NCBI GenBank assembly: GCA_002720935.1
Contig: PBIV01000009.1
Span: forward strand, 20,723 to 62,254
Length of the DNA stretch: 41,532 nucleotides
From: Rickettsiales bacterium
GTDB lineage: Bacteria > Pseudomonadota > Alphaproteobacteria > Micavibrionales > GCA-2720935
Direction: 5' to 3'
Below the pieces are notes generated by a model. That model saw only the letters and a list, made by a program, of their open reading frames with translations, was not told the origin of the DNA and did no database searches. Every line of letters begins with the position of its first letter. The stretch's first letter is position 1. Made by a program: the position numbers and the translations under genes. Of this stretch, positions 10,447-19,925 are shown in pieces.

Positions 10447-10925
10447 AGATACTTAACAGTTCCGTTGCTTGAGCATTCATACGTCTTTTTATCATAGTAA
10501 AGTTGATTGTCGTTACGTCCATCTGCACAATCTTCTACTTTTATTGCATGACTTTCATTGCTTGACTCAATTATTTCTTTGCATGTAAAACCGTTGAAAA
10601 TCGCGCCTAAACCAACTGTAGTTGCAAAGGCACACATTTGCCAAACTTTGGCGCGTTGATCATTTTTCTTTGCTGAAGTCTTTAATTTTAAGCCTTTTCT
10701 ATCAGCGCTATCGTGGGCTCTGGCAGCAATTATAAAGCCGATCATTCCCAGAACAAAACCTGAGTAAGCACCCAGAGCACAAGATATAATTGATACGTGG
10801 GGCTGTTCTGGAGCAGATTGTGTCAGGGCTAGGTTTTCAGCGCAATAGATTGCTGCTGGTGCAAGAATTGCAATAGCAAAAACTTTCCCTTTTCCAAATG
10901 AAGCGCAAAATCCCTTTGATGACAT
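10443..10925 (-). CDS. Orphan small membrane protein A, paralogous to 11002-11454
   Basis: 160 aa; MSSKGFCxxFG start, hydrophobic segments, KKNDQRAKxWQ core, VED ... YECSSNGTVKYL end; own sigma70-like promoter. Confidence 0.7.
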   Translation of the reverse strand: MSSKGFCASFGKGKVFAIAILAPAAIYCAENLALTQSAPEQPHVSIISCALGAYSGFVLGMIGFIIAARAHDSADRKGLKLKTSAKKNDQRAKVWQMCAFATTVGLGAIFNGFTCKEIIESSNESHAIKVEDCADGRNDNQLYYDKKTYECSSNGTVKYL

Positions 10926-10960
10926 TGGTGTCTCAATCCTTATTAAAAAAACAATAATAG

Positions 10961-10989
10961 ATTATAGCGATTAAAAATTGCCCCGTCAA
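10961..10989 (-). promoter_or_regulatory. Sigma70-type promoter for the 10443-10925 gene
   Basis: Minus strand TTGACG-N17-TATAAT. Confidence 0.65.
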
Positions 10990-11001
10990 TGATTATGAAA
11001 A

Positions 11002-11454
11002 TTATTTAAAGACAAGTTTTCTATCATTTGTGCAAGCGTAAATCGTAGATCGGAAATCTTCAACACGCTCAATAGATTGGCACTCGTCAAATTTATTAGG
11101 TGTTCCTGCCCCAATATTTAGCGCTGTCAGAGCGCCAAGGGCAAATGTCGCAAAATAAGATCTCAGTTGGAACTTCTTAGCTCTTTTATCGGCTTCTTTC
11201 TTGCGGCTTCTTTCTTGAATGCTTTTTTTATCAGCGACAAAATGCGAAAGGGCAGCCGTTAAAAAGGCAGTACCACCAGTCGCAAAGCCGAATGCAACGC
11301 TTAAATTAATTACGATAGGTGTTATAAGGGCGCCAGCGCCTAAAGCGGTGCAGGCAAGGAAAGCGGTTCCCCCAAATGCGATTGCGGGTGTAATTGTTGC
11401 AACAGGCAGCATTGTAAAAAAACCAAATTTTTTGCAATATCCTTCAGAAGACAA
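11002..11454 (-). CDS. Orphan small membrane protein B, paralogous to 10443-10925 (TTG start)
   Basis: 150 aa; MSSEGYCxxFG start, hydrophobic segments, KEADKRAKxFQ core, VED ... YACTNDRKLVFK end. Confidence 0.65.
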   Translation of the reverse strand: MSSEGYCKKFGFFTMLPVATITPAIAFGGTAFLACTALGAGALITPIVINLSVAFGFATGGTAFLTAALSHFVADKKSIQERSRKKEADKRAKKFQLRSYFATFALGALTALNIGAGTPNKFDECQSIERVEDFRSTIYACTNDRKLVFK

Positions 11455-11529
11455 ATCTATACTTTCTATAATTCTTTCTTATTGAAATTATAGATTAAGA
11501 TTATTGTCATAAACTGTCAATTGAAAGAT

Positions 11530-12372
11530 TTAATAGAAGCGCAATAATCGCTTTTTTGGAAAACTGCGTCTATCACTATAACCCAATCTTTGGTGTGAGT
11601 TACGCATTTTCAGTCCTAGTCGGTCAGACGCGATAGTGCGAAGAGCTTGGCTCATCTTGCTTTTACGATTATAACGATCGCCATATTCTTTTGGATCAGA
11701 TTTAAATAAACCTTTGAAATCAAGAGCGCCATATACAGGGATATGAAATGTACTCATACCAGCATCTAGAGCAGGTAGAACGTCTGATCCTTCTTTATCG
11801 CCAATCATAATTGCATTAGCAGGATCAATATTGCGTTCTTTTAAAACACGCTCATATGTTGCTTTTTTCTTATCAGAAACAACGATCACATCATCAAAGA
11901 CATCTTTTAGACCTTGAGGAAGGGCGTTGAATTTTTCTAGCTGCCACGGCTCTTCGCCTTGTGTTAGAACGACTAGCTTTACATCCTGTTCAAGGTCATG
12001 TTTTTTGAGCATGGCTTTAAAAGTCTTTAAAGACTTTTCAGCGTTTCGAATGGGTTGAGGGATCGTTGTGAAAACACGCTCGCCGAGTCTTAAAATCTCA
12101 CGCTCAATATCGTAAGACATATTATCAACAGCTTCTTTTGCTGCATCTAAAATTGATTGCGGTGTACGAATAGTTGCATCAATTTTTTGTGCACGATATT
12201 CATTATTCTTCTTGATTGATTGGGCGCGGAAAGATTCAAAGTCTTTTCTAATATCTTTATAATTGCTGCCCAAAAGTTCATAAACAGCCCTGCGAGCGAC
12301 ATCATAAACACCCTTAGTGTCAATAAGTGTGTCGTCCATATCTATAAAAATGTAAAGCGGTTTATTTTTCAT
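11530..12372 (-). CDS. HAD-family hydrolase
   Basis: 280 aa; FIDMDDTLIDT (motif I), VVLTQGE (motif II), IMIGDKEGSDVLPALDAGM (motif IV). Confidence 0.8.
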   Translation of the reverse strand: MKNKPLYIFIDMDDTLIDTKGVYDVARRAVYELLGSNYKDIRKDFESFRAQSIKKNNEYRAQKIDATIRTPQSILDAAKEAVDNMSYDIEREILRLGERVFTTIPQPIRNAEKSLKTFKAMLKKHDLEQDVKLVVLTQGEEPWQLEKFNALPQGLKDVFDDVIVVSDKKKATYERVLKERNIDPANAIMIGDKEGSDVLPALDAGMSTFHIPVYGALDFKGLFKSDPKEYGDRYNRKSKMSQALRTIASDRLGLKMRNSHQRLGYSDRRSFPKKRLLRFY

Positions 12373-12410
12373 AAAAATACTTTGCCATATTGTTTATTGT
12401 TAGTCAATTA

Positions 12411-12450
12411 AAAAAAAGACCACGGTCTGCTAAAGTAGCGCCGTGGCCTT
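12411..12450 (-). terminator. Intrinsic terminator after rplS
   Basis: Minus strand AAGGCCACGG...CCGTGGTCTTTTTTT. Confidence 0.8.
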
Positions 12451-12472
12451 ATTAAGATGTTTGTTAAAAGAA

Positions 12473-12880
12473 TTAGGCTGACTTTTTGCCGCCCTTATTC
12501 TTTTTAATACCATGGCCAGATGTACGTTCAGCAATACGAGCTGATTTACCACGACGATCACGTAAGTAGTATAATTTTGCTCTGCGAACAGCACCACGGC
12601 GCTTAACTTCGATTGACTCTAGGATAGGAGAGTATAATGGGAATACACGCTCAACACCTTCACCATAACTGATTTTACGAACTGTGAATGTTGCGTTTAC
12701 AGTATCGCCACCTTTGCGGGCAATGCAAACGCCTTCAAATGCCTGTGTACGCTCTCTGTCACCTTCTTTTACGCGTACATTAACGCGGAGCGTGTCACCA
12801 GCATCAAATGCAGGAATTTCTCTGTTTTCTGTTAGTCTTGAAATTTCTTCTTCATTAATTTGGTCAATAATTGTACTCAT
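12473..12880 (-). CDS. rplS: 50S ribosomal protein L19
   Basis: [16 protein letters not shown]...[31 protein letters not shown]; start moved from 12937 to 12880 because AAGGA lies just upstream. Confidence 0.95.
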   Translation of the reverse strand: MSTIIDQINEEEISRLTENREIPAFDAGDTLRVNVRVKEGDRERTQAFEGVCIARKGGDTVNATFTVRKISYGEGVERVFPLYSPILESIEVKRRGAVRRAKLYYLRDRRGKSARIAERTSGHGIKKNKGGKKSA

Positions 12881-13066
12881 TTTTCTCAAGTCCTTGTTTT
12901 TTGAAGAGGGCTGTTGTCCAAAGAAAACCATTTTCATGGAGCAGCCATTCGATTGCTACTATAATATACTTCGCAAAATTATATGTATGGCGTTTTTACA
13001 GTAAAAGCGGGGTGCTTTGCAAGTGTAAAATGTCTAAAAACAGCAATATTCAGTCTTTTTTTATAA

Positions 13067-13768
13067 TTATTGATCTGTTTTTACATTTTTCAGTAAATCT
13101 GGGCGTCTCTCAGCTGTTACTTCAAGCGATTTTTCATGGCGCCACTGTCTGATTTTCTCATGGTTTCCACTTTTTAAAATGTCTGGCACATCGTAAATAT
13201 TTCCATCAGGGCCTTCCCATGAGGCGGGTCTTGTATAATGGGGGTATTCTAAAAGCCCATTTTCAAAGCTTTCTTCATCTGTTGTCTCAGCATTGCCCAA
13301 AACACCGTCTTGTAGTCGGATAATCGCGTCCAAGATTGGGAAAAGCGCTAACTCGCCGCCCGTTAAAACAAAATCGCCAAGGCTCACTTCTTCAAAGTCT
13401 TCAGCTTGTAAAACACGTTCATCAACACCCTCATAGCGTCCGCATAAAAAGGTTAGATGCGTTTCTTGCGCCAATTCTTTGATAAGGTTTTGATCAACAC
13501 GCTTGCCACGTGGCGAGAGATAGATTTTTCGTCCAGTATTAGAAATAGATTGTGTAGCCTTAGAAATCACATCGGCCTTCATGACCATGCCAGCACCGCC
13601 ACCATAGGGCGTGTCATCAACTGTTTGGTGTTTATCGGTTGCAAAGTCACGGATATTGATGGCCGAATATGACCATGTATCATTGTCCAAAGCTTTGCCC
13701 GTTAGGCTTGCCTCAAGAGGGCCAGGGAAGAGGTCTGGAAATAATGTTAAAATCGAAAAATGGATCAC
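13067..13768 (-). CDS. trmD: tRNA (guanine-N1)-methyltransferase
   Basis: 233 aa; FSILTLFPDLFPGPLEASLTGKAL, DDTPYGGGAGMVMK, CGRYEGVDERV, EVSLGDFVLTGGELA. Confidence 0.96.
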   Translation of the reverse strand: MIHFSILTLFPDLFPGPLEASLTGKALDNDTWSYSAINIRDFATDKHQTVDDTPYGGGAGMVMKADVISKATQSISNTGRKIYLSPRGKRVDQNLIKELAQETHLTFLCGRYEGVDERVLQAEDFEEVSLGDFVLTGGELALFPILDAIIRLQDGVLGNAETTDEESFENGLLEYPHYTRPASWEGPDGNIYDVPDILKSGNHEKIRQWRHEKSLEVTAERRPDLLKNVKTDQ

Positions 13769-13834
13769 GAGATGCGCTTTTTTATTTTGCTTAAAATCAT
13801 TGTCTTACTATGAATAGCAAATTTTCTGACTGAT

Positions 13835-14209
13835 TTAAATTGTAAATAAGTCAGCTTGATCCTTTTTGTTTAGTCTTTTGACAAGTAAGTTTTTCTTACC
13901 TTGCTCAGCGATTTGTCTAAGTTCCGCAACATCGTCCTCAAAACCAGCATTTTCAAGATTGCGCATTAAATCATAATCAAGTAGGTGCTCTTTTTTTAAG
14001 CCTTCTGCAGTTGGAAGGCTTGAGAATTGAGACGAGATAGCCGTTTGAATTTCTTCTAAGCGGTCTAAGTTTCTCTCAAAGGCGCCAAGATTATTTGTGA
14101 TTGAGAAAATATTTCTTAATCTTAAGCAGTCGCAAATATCTTTATAAGTTGCTTTTAGCTCGGCTAAATCTGTGCTAACTGATTGTCCTAAAGTTACTTT
14201 TTTGCGCAT
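13835..14209 (-). CDS. Orphan small, predicted helical protein
   Basis: 124 aa ORF between rimM and trmD; own promoter-like sequence; no family recognised. Confidence 0.65.
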   Translation of the reverse strand: MRKKVTLGQSVSTDLAELKATYKDICDCLRLRNIFSITNNLGAFERNLDRLEEIQTAISSQFSSLPTAEGLKKEHLLDYDLMRNLENAGFEDDVAELRQIAEQGKKNLLVKRLNKKDQADLFTI

Positions 14210-14245
14210 GGTCTCTCATCCCTTAAATAATATTTGTTTAAAGGC

Positions 14246-14274
14246 AATATACGGAAAATATTTTATTATGTCTA
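14246..14274 (-). promoter_or_regulatory. Sigma70-type promoter for the 13835-14209 ORF
   Basis: Minus strand TAGACA-N17-TATATT. Confidence 0.55.
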
Positions 14275-14291
14275 TAGAAAACTACTAGTAA

Positions 14292-14678
14292 TTAAAGCTT
14301 AAATCTGTTCTTAAAGCCTTTTTTCTTAACGATAGAAGCCAAGCGATAGCCTAAATTGCCAAATGTCTTGCGCTCAATATTTTTAAGCTGGATAGCATAG
14401 TTGCTATATTTACTTTTATATAGGGCTTCCATAAGTTCTGGAACGATTAATGTTTCTGGGACACTTTCGGGTTGAACATTAAAGCCAGCTTCTGAGCATA
14501 GGCGTTCTTGTGTGTCGTCAAATTCTTGGACAAGTTCTGTGTAAATCTCATCATTTGGTTTGGCGTATAAATTAAAATACCAACCAATTTGTGTGGTGAT
14601 TTTTGTGCGGTCACTGATTTTTTGGTAAATATCGACTAATTTTTCAAGGTCTTGTTTAATATTATAGCTCATCTGCAT
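14292..14678 (-). CDS. Orphan small, predicted helical protein
   Basis: 128 aa ORF between rimM and trmD with GGGGAG-type RBS; no family recognised. Confidence 0.65.
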   Translation of the reverse strand: MQMSYNIKQDLEKLVDIYQKISDRTKITTQIGWYFNLYAKPNDEIYTELVQEFDDTQERLCSEAGFNVQPESVPETLIVPELMEALYKSKYSNYAIQLKNIERKTFGNLGYRLASIVKKKGFKNRFKL

Positions 14679-14761
14679 GTCTCCCCGATAATTTTATTGC
14701 CCTAAAATTTTTGTGTAATAAGGATTAGCAATTAAAATAAGGGGTGTCAATATGGCAAAAA

Positions 14762-15271
14762 TTAAAGCATGAATTGCTTATAATCTTGGACTGTCAAAGT
14801 GGTGTCGTCCATCTCAACAATATAGTCATTTGTGTAGGGAAGCATAAATGACTTTTTGCTATCATTTATCTTTATATCCAGAAGGGTTCCTGCCCCAAAG
14901 TCATGAACACCAATGATTATACCGATCTCATTATTGTCAGTATCAATAGCCATGAGACCAACAAGATCTTCGTAATAAATTTCATCATCATCAAGCTCTG
15001 GAAGTTTGTCACGATTGATGAAGAGCTCTTGTTTTGGTAAGGCTTCGGCAGCTGTGCGATCAGGGATCGTATCAATTTTAACGAGCCAAAAATCTTTATG
15101 CTTGCGTTCTCGTTTCAGATTAAAGGCTTGCCCCTTTTTATTGAAAAAAGGACCTGCACTGTCAATCAGGCTAGGGTCTTCGCCATAAAAAAAGAATTTC
15201 AAATGACCTTTAATGCCATGTGGGCCGGCAAGCCGACCCACTGCAATCATATCTTTATTTGCTTCACTCAT
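14762..15271 (-). CDS. rimM: Ribosome maturation factor RimM
   Basis: 169 aa; VGRLAGPHGIKGHLKFFFYGEDP, YYEDLVGLMAIDTDNNEIGIIIGVHDFGAGTLLDI, MLPYTNDYI. Confidence 0.95.
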   Translation of the reverse strand: MSEANKDMIAVGRLAGPHGIKGHLKFFFYGEDPSLIDSAGPFFNKKGQAFNLKRERKHKDFWLVKIDTIPDRTAAEALPKQELFINRDKLPELDDDEIYYEDLVGLMAIDTDNNEIGIIIGVHDFGAGTLLDIKINDSKKSFMLPYTNDYIVEMDDTTLTVQDYKQFML

Positions 15272-15316
15272 ATTGAAACAACAATTCCTTTTTTAAAAAG
15301 AGTTTAGCTTAAATAA

Positions 15317-15859
15317 TTAAGCGTCTTTTTTCTCTTCTTCTTTGTCTTCAGTAACAGCATCAGCAACAGTTTCAACTGCTTCTTCTACAGCTTCCACAAC
15401 AGCTTCTGCAGTTTCAGTCGCAACTTCTACAGCTTCTTCAACAACGCTTGTTTCTTCTTCTTTAGCTTCTTCAGCAGCAGCAGCTTCAGCTTTCGCTTCT
15501 TCTTCAGCAGCCTTTCTAGCTTCTAATTTTTCAGCGCGATCTTTCTCACGTTGAACAGCAGCTTCTTTAGGTTGTGCTTTTTGTGGGTTGTTGCTTTGTG
15601 CAGGCATATCAGTAACACCAGCTTTACCTAAGAAAATAGCAACACGTTCAGTTGGTTGTGCACCATTATCAATCCAGTATTTCGCACGCTCAGCATCAAG
15701 GCTAACGCGGTTAGCATCATCTTTTGCAAGCATCGGGTTGTATGTACCGATTTTTTCTAAGTAACGTCCGTCACGTGGCATACGCTCATCCGCAGCAACG
15801 ATCCAGTAGAAAGGTCTCTTTTTTGCACCTTTACGTGATAGTCTTAATTTAACAGCCAT
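15317..15859 (-). CDS. rpsP: 30S ribosomal protein S16 with long Ala/Glu/Val-rich C-terminal extension
   Basis: [43 protein letters not shown] core; about 85-residue acidic repetitive tail. Confidence 0.96.
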   Translation of the reverse strand: MAVKLRLSRKGAKKRPFYWIVAADERMPRDGRYLEKIGTYNPMLAKDDANRVSLDAERAKYWIDNGAQPTERVAIFLGKAGVTDMPAQSNNPQKAQPKEAAVQREKDRAEKLEARKAAEEEAKAEAAAAEEAKEEETSVVEEAVEVATETAEAVVEAVEEAVETVADAVTEDKEEEKKDA

Positions 15860-15919
15860 TTTATTTTCTCCTTTGTTTAAATTTAATCATCTAAATTGGT
15901 TGTTTTGTTTGTAGTTTAA

Positions 15920-17452
15920 TTATTTCTTTGGCAATCCAGATAAAGAGCCTAAACCCGCTAAAGGATTGTTATCGCCAGAAGAATTTTCATCAGCAAATGG
16001 GTTCTCAAGATCGCTTAAATCGCCACCTTTTTGTCCCATTTTTTTCTCTAATTCTTTTAATTGTTCGGCATTTGGCATCTCGCCCATGAGGGCCCCCATG
16101 TCGCCACCGCCCATAAGGCCTTTCATCGCACCCATGATACTTTTGCCACCAGATTTCTTAAGTTTCTTCATAACGCTTTCCATCTGCTTGTGTTGTTTTA
16201 ACACACGGTTGACTTCAGAAACTTGAGTTCCAGAGCCCAATGCAATTCTTTTACGGCGTGAGCCATTAATCATTTTAGGGTGACTACGCTCTTTTTCCGT
16301 CATGGATAGAATGATTGCTTCTTGTTTTTTAAGAAGACCATCATCAACACCGCCATCTTGCATCATGCCTTTTAATTTATTCATGCCTGGCAACATACCC
16401 ATCATGCCACCAATACCGCCCATTTTTTTCATTTGGCGGATTTGGCTTAAAAAGTCATTTAAATCAAATTGACCTTTTTGGAATTTCTTTGCCATTTTTT
16501 GGGCTTCATCACGGTCAATTGTCTCGGCTGCTTTTTCAACCAAAGAGACAACATCGCCCATATCCAGAATACGACCAGCAACACGTTCAGGGTGGAATGG
16601 TTCTAAACCATCTAAAGTTTCACTAACACCAATGAATTTTAACGGCTTACCTGTAACAGAACGCATTGATAGGGCTGCACCACCGCGTGCATCACCATCC
16701 ATACGGGTTAACATGATCCCAGTGATACCGATTTTTTCATTAAAGTTTTTAGCAACTTCAACCGCATCTTGACCTGTCATAGCATCAGCAACGAGAAGGG
16801 TTTCTGCAGGATCAGCATAATCACGAATTGTTTTTACTTCTGCCATCAATTCTTCATTAATTGATGTACGGCCAGCGGTATCAAGGAAGACAACGTCATA
16901 GCCTTCTTTGCGGCCTTGCTCCATTGCACGCTTAGCGATTTCAAGCGGGCTTTGTCCTTTTATGATTTCGACGCTATCAACGCCAATTTGCTCACCTAAA
17001 ATGGCTAATTGTTCTTGCGCAGCAGGGCGCTGTGTATCGAGTGAGGCAAGAAGAACTTTCTTCTTATCTTTTTCTTTTAAACGCTTTGCAAGCTTACCAG
17101 TTGATGTGGTTTTACCACCCCCTTGAAGACCAACCATCAAAATTGGAACAGGTGGGGTTGCTTTTAAATTTAATTGTGCTTCTTCGCCACTGCCCAGCAT
17201 TTCAACAAGCTCATCATGAACAATTTTGACGATTTGTTGACCAGGAGTCACTGAACGAAGGACATTTTGCCCAACGGCTTTTTCTTTAATCTGTTTAATA
17301 AACTCTTTAACAACGGGAAGTGCAACATCGGCCTCAAGAAGGGCGACACGAATTTCACGCATAGCCGCCATAACGTCGTTCTCACTAAGAGCGCCACGAC
17401 CTTTTAGTCTTTCAAATACGTTGCCAAGTTTGTTACTTAAATTTTCAAACAT
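15920..17452 (-). CDS. ffh: Signal recognition particle protein Ffh
   Basis: 510 aa; GLQGGGKTTSTGKLAKRL, DTAGRT, TRMDGDARGGAALS, Met-rich M domain. Confidence 0.97.
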   Translation of the reverse strand: MFENLSNKLGNVFERLKGRGALSENDVMAAMREIRVALLEADVALPVVKEFIKQIKEKAVGQNVLRSVTPGQQIVKIVHDELVEMLGSGEEAQLNLKATPPVPILMVGLQGGGKTTSTGKLAKRLKEKDKKKVLLASLDTQRPAAQEQLAILGEQIGVDSVEIIKGQSPLEIAKRAMEQGRKEGYDVVFLDTAGRTSINEELMAEVKTIRDYADPAETLLVADAMTGQDAVEVAKNFNEKIGITGIMLTRMDGDARGGAALSMRSVTGKPLKFIGVSETLDGLEPFHPERVAGRILDMGDVVSLVEKAAETIDRDEAQKMAKKFQKGQFDLNDFLSQIRQMKKMGGIGGMMGMLPGMNKLKGMMQDGGVDDGLLKKQEAIILSMTEKERSHPKMINGSRRKRIALGSGTQVSEVNRVLKQHKQMESVMKKLKKSGGKSIMGAMKGLMGGGDMGALMGEMPNAEQLKELEKKMGQKGGDLSDLENPFADENSSGDNNPLAGLGSLSGLPKK

Positions 17453-17703
17453 TTATAATCCAAATTTTATTAATTTAGGGCAAAAATATATGATCAAGCA
17501 GTTTTGCACCAGTGAGCGAAAACTCGCAGACTGATGTTTGTTTGGCTCATAAAATATATGGATTGCCACTATGTTATGGGTTTTATAATAGGAAAAGACA
17601 GATCCTGTCAAGCGTTTTAGTCATAAACAGCAAAAAGTTTTTTTGACATTTTTGTTTTTGCAATTATTCTTAATTTATCAATTTTAAAAATCTGTGAGGA
17701 ACG

Positions 17704-18090
17704 ATGTCTGAGGCAATTAAAATCGCTGTCAAAGAATTAAATGATATGTTGGGCTATTTTGAGAATGCCTACAAATGGCATAACTTACACAATTCTTTCA
17801 TTTTCAATAAAGAAGAAGTTAAGGAAGTCCAGATTGCGTTTTCAAAAACTTTTGAAGACCTAATTGAGCTCATTGATGCTGATGAGCAAAATGAAGGTGA
17901 GTATAAATCAGAATATCTGATCCGTGTTTTAGAAGACGATAAGATTGCCAATATTAAAGAGGCAAAAGAGGCTCGTAACCGCGGTGTTAAATTACACCGC
18001 TATTCTGGTTTAAAAGCCTTAAGCTTTATGTTCGCAGATGCGCCAACAAAACGCGTTATCCGCAACGTCTCAAAGATGAGCCTTAAATAG
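17704..18090 (+). CDS. Orphan small protein
   Basis: 128 aa ORF, TGAGGA RBS just upstream; no family recognised. Confidence 0.6.
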   Translation: MSEAIKIAVKELNDMLGYFENAYKWHNLHNSFIFNKEEVKEVQIAFSKTFEDLIELIDADEQNEGEYKSEYLIRVLEDDKIANIKEAKEARNRGVKLHRYSGLKALSFMFADAPTKRVIRNVSKMSLK

Positions 18091-18109
18091 CCAATTACAT
18101 ATTTTCATA

Positions 18110-18138
18110 TTGAAAAATATTATAGCTTGTGGTAGCTT
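18110..18138 (+). promoter_or_regulatory. Sigma70-like promoter for the 18172 ORF
   Basis: TTGAAA-N17-TAGCTT. Confidence 0.4.
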
Positions 18139-18171
18139 TAGTCGCTCATATAAAAAATGAGGTATCTAAAA

Positions 18172-18528
18172 ATGTTTAATCCATTCCAAAATAGTAGACA
18201 GCAAAGTAATCCGTTTAAAGAAAGGGTTATGGCTGAGTTTAACCAAAGAGCATATGATCCAGCATATAAGCCTTCTGTAGCTGATATAAACTTAATTTCA
18301 GTTTGCTTAACTGAAGAGAATAAGGGCATTCAGTCTGAAGCAAGAAGACTGGGTGTAAGCCCTAATCCAAATAAGATTTTGCCAAAAGGTGTCATGAATA
18401 ATATGACGACTGATGAGGCAGCTGATTTCATTGAGCAAAAGAAGGCTTTGGGGCAAAAATATAATGAGTACAAGCTAAAGCTTCAAAAGTTCCAAATTGT
18501 AACAAAACGCGTTGGTTTGATACGTTAG
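18172..18528 (+). CDS. Orphan small protein (start set at second Met)
   Basis: MFNPFQNSRQQSNPFKERVM...; GAGG located before the second ATG; track ORF begins at 18157. Confidence 0.6.
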   Translation: MFNPFQNSRQQSNPFKERVMAEFNQRAYDPAYKPSVADINLISVCLTEENKGIQSEARRLGVSPNPNKILPKGVMNNMTTDEAADFIEQKKALGQKYNEYKLKLQKFQIVTKRVGLIR

Positions 18529-18585
18529 GCCTAGTTTACTAAAAACTCTCGATTTTTACATATCATTTATGGTATAAAGCCCCTC

Positions 18586-19896
18586 ATGGAAAAGACGGCT
18601 AACGATATCGCGCAAACGCAAAACCCACAAACCGCTCAAACTCAAGATAATGATATTGAGGTGGTTACCTTTGGCTGTCGTTTAAATATCTATGAATCTG
18701 AAGTCATGAAAACACATGCCAGAAATGCGGGCATGACAAACACAATCATTGTGAATACTTGTGCAGTGACAAGTGAGGCTGAGCGCTCAGCAAGGCAAGC
18801 AATCCGAAAGGCACGCCGTGAAAACCCAGAGGCACAAATTATTGTGACAGGCTGTGCAGCGCAAGTTAGTACAGAGAAATTTGCTAAGATGCCAGAGATT
18901 GACCGCATCATCGGAAATGATCTAAAGCTAGAGGCAAAGGCTTGGGATGCTCCAGAGTTAGAAGAACGCGTCCAAGTCAATGACATCATGGAAGTAACAG
19001 AGACAGCAAGTCATCTGATCAGTGGGTTTGATGATCATGCAAGAGCCTTTGTTCAGGTTCAAAATGGCTGTGATCACAGATGCACATTTTGTATTATTCC
19101 TTATGGTCGTGGAAATTCGAGATCCGTTCCAATTGGCGCTATTGTTGATCAGGTTAAGGCTTTGGTGGAACAAGGCTATCATGAAATTGTTTTAACTGGC
19201 GTAGATGTGACTTCATATGGTCCTGATTTACCAGGGAAACCAACATTGGGACAAATGATTAAGCGCTTGCTAGCTCTTGTGCCTGATTTAAAAAGGCTTC
19301 GCTTATCATCTCTTGATCCTGTTGAAATTGATGAAGAGTTATGGCGTTTAATCGGGGAAGAGCCAAGATTAATGCCACATCTTCATATGAGCTTGCAAGC
19401 TGGCGATGATATGATTTTAAAGCGCATGAAGCGTCGTCACTTAAGGGAAGACGCCATTGCTATGGCCAATCGTGCAAGAGAGCTTCGTCCTGACATTGTT
19501 TTTGGCGCTGATATCATTGCAGGCTTTCCAACAGAAACAGAAGAGATGTTCCAAAACTCTTTAAAAATCGTTGAAGAGTGCGATCTAACCTATCTTCATG
19601 TATTTCCTTATTCTCCACGCCCTGGGACGCCAGCGGCTAAAATGCCGCAAGGAAATGCTAAATATCGCAAAGAGCGTGCTGCAAAGCTCCGTGAGCTTGG
19701 TAAAGAGCAAGAAAAATGCTTTTATAAAAAGCATATCGGAACAGAAGCGGTTATTGTCACAGAGAAAGGCAATATGGGGCGTACAGAGCATTTTATTCCT
19801 GTTTATGTTCAAAATGCAGAAATAAAGCCGGGGCAATTAAAGAAAGTCCGTTTGACCGCGCTAAGCGACAAGGGTATGATAGGCGACTTAATTTAA
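18586..19896 (+). CDS. mtaB: tRNA t6A37 methylthiotransferase (MiaB/MtaB family)
   Basis: 436 aa; VTFGCRLN, VNTCAVTSEAER, radical SAM CDHRCTFCIIPYGRG, TRAM-like end. Confidence 0.93.
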   Translation: MEKTANDIAQTQNPQTAQTQDNDIEVVTFGCRLNIYESEVMKTHARNAGMTNTIIVNTCAVTSEAERSARQAIRKARRENPEAQIIVTGCAAQVSTEKFAKMPEIDRIIGNDLKLEAKAWDAPELEERVQVNDIMEVTETASHLISGFDDHARAFVQVQNGCDHRCTFCIIPYGRGNSRSVPIGAIVDQVKALVEQGYHEIVLTGVDVTSYGPDLPGKPTLGQMIKRLLALVPDLKRLRLSSLDPVEIDEELWRLIGEEPRLMPHLHMSLQAGDDMILKRMKRRHLREDAIAMANRARELRPDIVFGADIIAGFPTETEEMFQNSLKIVEECDLTYLHVFPYSPRPGTPAAKMPQGNAKYRKERAAKLRELGKEQEKCFYKKHIGTEAVIVTEKGNMGRTEHFIPVYVQNAEIKPGQLKKVRLTALSDKGMIGDLI

Positions 19897-19925
19897 TTTT
19901 ATAAAGAAGGTTTATCAAATCGCCC

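Noticed and set aside
15342-15554. 70-aa Ser/Ala/Thr-rich plus ORF opposite rpsP
   Set aside because: Antisense shadow of the repetitive S16 tail
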